NCBI GenBank assembly: GCA_025465385.1
Contig: JAODNG010000382.1
Span: 1-6,852, forward strand
DNA from: Pseudonocardiales bacterium
GTDB lineage: Bacteria; Actinomycetota; Actinomycetes; Mycobacteriales; Pseudonocardiaceae
Length of the DNA: 6,852 nt
Reading direction: 5' to 3'
Shown: piece by piece, positions 5,529 to 6,852 of the stretch
How the letters are laid out: every line of letters begins with the position of its first letter
Position numbering within the stretch: the first letter of the stretch is position 1
Notes under the pieces: model-generated
What the model was told of the DNA's origin: nothing
Seen by the model: only the letters and a program-made list of their open reading frames with translations
The model's database searches: none
Program-made: the position numbers and the translations under genes

Positions 5529-6830
5529 CTAGCCGATCTGGTTACCCGATTCAGGGGACTGCTCGTCCCCGCCGCCGGATATGCCTGGTGTCTCCAGCAG
5601 GGTAGCCAGCCGCACGGCAGCACCGCCGAACCGGGACCGCGCAGCGTCCGCCGCGCGTTCTACGTCCGACCAGTATGCACTGACGCTGTCGCCATCGAGG
5701 GTGAGCTGCTCGGCCACCGCCCCGCGGACCAATAGTTCCACCCGCACTCCCAACAACCGTACCGCCGTCCCGGGGGGCAGGTTACCGTCCAGCAACTCGG
5801 TGGCTACCGCGAACACCCGGTGCGCGGAGTCGGTTGGATCAGCCAGAGTCCGAGATCGGCTGACGGTGGTGAAGTCGGGATAGCGGATCTTCAGCGCGAT
5901 TCTACGACCGCGCAGGTCGCGGCCGCGCAGCGCGGCGGTGCAGCGCTCGACCAGCCGCAGCAACTCGCGCTTTAGCACCGCTCGGTCCACCACATCGTGG
6001 GCGAAGGTCTCCTCCGCGCCCACAGATTTCTCCGGCATGTCGGGCACCACCCGCCGCTCATCGCGGCCGTTGGCGAGATCGTGTAGGTGTTGGGCGCACA
6101 CCACACCCAGGGAACGCCGCAAGGCGGGCAGTGGCGCGATGGCCACGTCGGCCACCGTGGCGCAGCCCAGCTTGCGCAACACCTGAGCGGTGCGCTCGCC
6201 GACTCCCCACAGCGCGGACACCGGCAACGGATGCAGAAACTCGAGCACCCCGTCGGCGGGCACCACGAGCAACCCGTCGGGCTTCGACAGCCCGGAGGCG
6301 AGCTTGGCGATGAACTTACTCGGCCCGACCCCCACCGAGCAGGTCACCCGGTGAGCGTCATAGACCTGGCCGCGGATCCACTCCCCGATCCCGGCCGGCC
6401 TCATGCCCAGCCTGCGCAACGAGCCTGCGACGTCGAGAAAAGCCTCGTCCAGACTCAGCGGCTCCACCAACGGAGTGATCTCGCGAAACAGCGCCATCAC
6501 CCCGCGAGAGACCTCCGCATAGCGCGGAAAATGCGGCGGGATGAACTCTGCTTGCGGGCATAGCCGGCGGGCGTGCGCGACGGGCATCGCCGAGCGAACC
6601 CCGAACGCCCGAGCCTGGTAACTCGCCGAGAGCACGACGCCGCGGTTTCCGGCCGGGTTGCTGCCGCCGGCCACCACCACGGGCCGCCCGACCAGCTCAG
6701 GACGTTCACGGATCTCGACGGAAGCATTAAAAGCGTCCATGTCAACGTGTAAATCATGACAATCACGATCGGCGGTGCTGCCAGGACGGGGTAGATCGGC
6801 GACACCGGGCAAATCAGCTCTGCGACCCAT
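5529..6830 (-). CDS. dinB: Y-family DNA polymerase IV (DinB-type)
   Basis: A 433-residue DinB-type translesion polymerase. The palm carries HVDMDAF with metal ligand D30, and SLDEAF with D128 and E129. The fingers carry SYQARAFGVRSAMP (Y71, R74), and VGVGPSKFIAKLASGLSKPDG (about 166-186) is the conserved palm segment. LWGVGERTAQVLRKLG (about 207-222) is the thumb helix-hairpin-helix. The little finger runs from about 265 to 370, and an actinobacterial-type RFGGAAVRLATLL follows at about 400-412. The ATG at 6830 has AGGGGG 4 bases upstream, leaving about 27 residues before the core. The steric-gate position, Phe or Tyr in most family members, is N35. A clamp-binding peptide would be near QLTLD (375-379), which lacks the usual terminal Phe. 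The catalytic acids are intact, so polymerase activity is expected. It probably copies damaged DNA. No SOS box can be judged because only 22 upstream bases are present. Confidence 0.95.
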   Translation of the reverse strand: MGRRADLPGVADLPRPGSTADRDCHDLHVDMDAFNASVEIRERPELVGRPVVVAGGSNPAGNRGVVLSASYQARAFGVRSAMPVAHARRLCPQAEFIPPHFPRYAEVSRGVMALFREITPLVEPLSLDEAFLDVAGSLRRLGMRPAGIGEWIRGQVYDAHRVTCSVGVGPSKFIAKLASGLSKPDGLLVVPADGVLEFLHPLPVSALWGVGERTAQVLRKLGCATVADVAIAPLPALRRSLGVVCAQHLHDLANGRDERRVVPDMPEKSVGAEETFAHDVVDRAVLKRELLRLVERCTAALRGRDLRGRRIALKIRYPDFTTVSRSRTLADPTDSAHRVFAVATELLDGNLPPGTAVRLLGVRVELLVRGAVAEQLTLDGDSVSAYWSDVERAADAARSRFGGAAVRLATLLETPGISGGGDEQSPESGNQIG

Positions 6831-6834
6831 GACG

Positions 6835-6840
6835 CCCCCT
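6835..6840 (-). promoter_or_regulatory. Ribosome binding site of dinB
   Basis: On the minus strand AGGGGG lies 4 bases before the ATG at 6830. The spacing is short but usable, and it supports this ATG as the start; no later in-frame ATG precedes the catalytic HVDMDAF motif. The promoter lies beyond the right edge. Confidence 0.55.
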
Positions 6841-6852
6841 ACAAACGGCGAT

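Noticed and set aside
5408..5623. N-terminal extension of the DUF3040 protein
   Set aside because: It would overlap the end of dinB and bypass the strong GGAGGAGGA site; the family begins at MPLSEHE.
6087..6563. Plus-strand open frame of 158 codons over dinB
   Set aside because: Antisense to conserved polymerase motifs, with no recognisable domain or ribosome binding site; a shadow frame.
6831..6852. SOS (LexA) box upstream of dinB
   Set aside because: Only 22 bases are available and no TCGAAC/GTTCGA-like palindrome is present in them; it cannot be judged.

Overview
The window looks like chromosomal DNA of a high-GC actinobacterium, most likely a Mycobacterium or close relative. GC is roughly two-thirds by eye, with GTG starts, stop/start fusions between genes, and a DUF3040 membrane protein whose N-terminus closely matches my memory of M. 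tuberculosis Rv2169c. The genus call is from recall and protein character, not from a database search.

Layout: positions 1-364 hold no convincing gene. They carry a tandem GTGGG-type repeat resembling an MraZ box, a possible -10 element followed by two abutting 8-bp palindromes, and a ribosome binding site. Positions 365-4998 are a tight three-gene plus-strand operon: a MoxR-family AAA+ ATPase, a membrane-anchored DUF58 protein, and a TgpA-like membrane transglutaminase. The junctions are TAG|GTG and a 4-base GTGA overlap, so the three genes are very probably co-transcribed and translationally coupled. Only 16 bases separate them from two convergent minus-strand genes: a DUF3040 two-pass membrane protein (5015-5407) and, upstream of it, a Y-family DNA polymerase IV (5529-6830). 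The start codon of the polymerase gene sits just inside the right edge.

Functionally, the MoxR/DUF58/transglutaminase set is a recurrent bacterial module. MoxR ATPases are thought to remodel or mature partner proteins, often ones with VWA-like folds, and the TgpA-type protein displays a papain-like Cys-His-Asp transglutaminase domain outside the membrane. A role in the cell envelope is the best inference, but no substrate can be read from the sequence. In M. tuberculosis the DUF3040 gene lies near mraZ at the head of the division and cell wall cluster, so this window may be an accessory neighbourhood beside that cluster.

The most unusual points are an asparagine at the sugar steric-gate position of the DNA polymerase, encoded inside a short AT-rich patch with a rare TTA codon; a three-copy 9-mer between the polymerase and DUF3040 genes; and the MraZ-box-like repeat ahead of moxR. 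I saw no mobile element, CRISPR array, tRNA or rRNA.
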